Assembly (NCBI GenBank): GCA_022652485.1
Contig: JALCRK010000022.1
Coordinates: forward strand, 1 to 55,426
Direction of reading: 5' to 3'
Length of the DNA: 55,426 nt
Origin: Sphingobium sp.
GTDB lineage: Bacteria > Pseudomonadota > Alphaproteobacteria > Sphingomonadales > Sphingomonadaceae
The notes beneath the pieces are model-generated. The model was not told where the DNA came from. It searched no databases and saw only the letters and a list, made by a program, of their open reading frames with translations. This document shows, in pieces, positions 55,422 through 55,426 of this stretch. The first letter of the stretch is position 1; every line of letters begins with the position of its first letter. The translations under genes and the position numbers were made by a program.

Positions 55422-55426
55422 CAGAC

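Overview
The window is a high-GC, densely packed chromosomal segment from an alphaproteobacterium, most likely a member of the Sphingomonadales. Several features point there: a CcrM-type GANTC methyltransferase beside rnhB, a split proton-translocating transhydrogenase (pntA1-pntA2-pntB) next to a 40-residue aa3-oxidase subunit IV, EI-Ntr (PtsP), the cpoB-tilS-ftsH order, and a Prs-type regulatory module of the PEP-CTERM/exosortase class. No ribosomal RNA, CRISPR array, transposase or complete prophage is visible. Almost everything is housekeeping or core metabolism.

Layout. 1-0.76 kb: end of rplM and rpsI with a strong terminator. 0.8-1.9 kb: hemerythrin-like protein converging on an Asp/Glu racemase-family gene. 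1.97-9.9 kb (minus): ftsH, tilS, cpoB, rodZ-like gene, ptsP and a CZB zinc protein. 9.9-16.4 kb: nitronate monooxygenase-like gene and lysC, then ubiG converging on a group II truncated haemoglobin, then polA. 16.4-18.8 kb: an accessory-looking pair (class A beta-lactamase-like enzyme and a Tat-signal alpha/beta hydrolase) and a probable small RNA with an anti-Shine-Dalgarno motif. 18.85-21.9 kb: transhydrogenase genes and the aa3 subunit IV. 22-24.7 kb: a sigma-54 activator and folP. 24.73-25.12 kb: a 385-bp unit made of a GIY-YIG nuclease gene between near-identical inverted palindromes. 25.2-29.5 kb (minus): glmM, a DUF1272 gene, thiD, rnhB and ccrM, with seven GANTC sites packed in front of ccrM. 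29.6-33.2 kb: DAACS symporter, POT peptide transporter and nitroreductase among palindromic repeats. 33.2-40.2 kb (minus): exopolysaccharide sugar transferase, prsK, prsR and a prsT-like TPR gene. 40.5-46.2 kb: an ScfR/RamB-type regulator divergent from aceA, a 54-residue conserved-looking ORF, and glcB; together the glyoxylate shunt with its probable regulator. 46.4-52.9 kb: gltD and gltB with a foreign-looking DUF2059 gene wedged between them. 53.1-55.1 kb: uppP, an NDUFA9-like gene and tRNA-Leu(CAG). The last 0.3 kb holds a strong hairpin and no confidently assigned gene.

The most unusual material is not the proteins but the small repeated and structured DNA: the GIY-YIG unit and solitary palindromes sharing its CGTCAYYCC head, a second palindrome family that has been translated into the ThiD C-terminus, tandem stem-loops grown out of the 3' end of aceA, two candidate small RNAs, and the GANTC cluster at ccrM. 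All calls come from reading the sequence. No similarity search was possible, so product names rest on recognised motifs and gene order.
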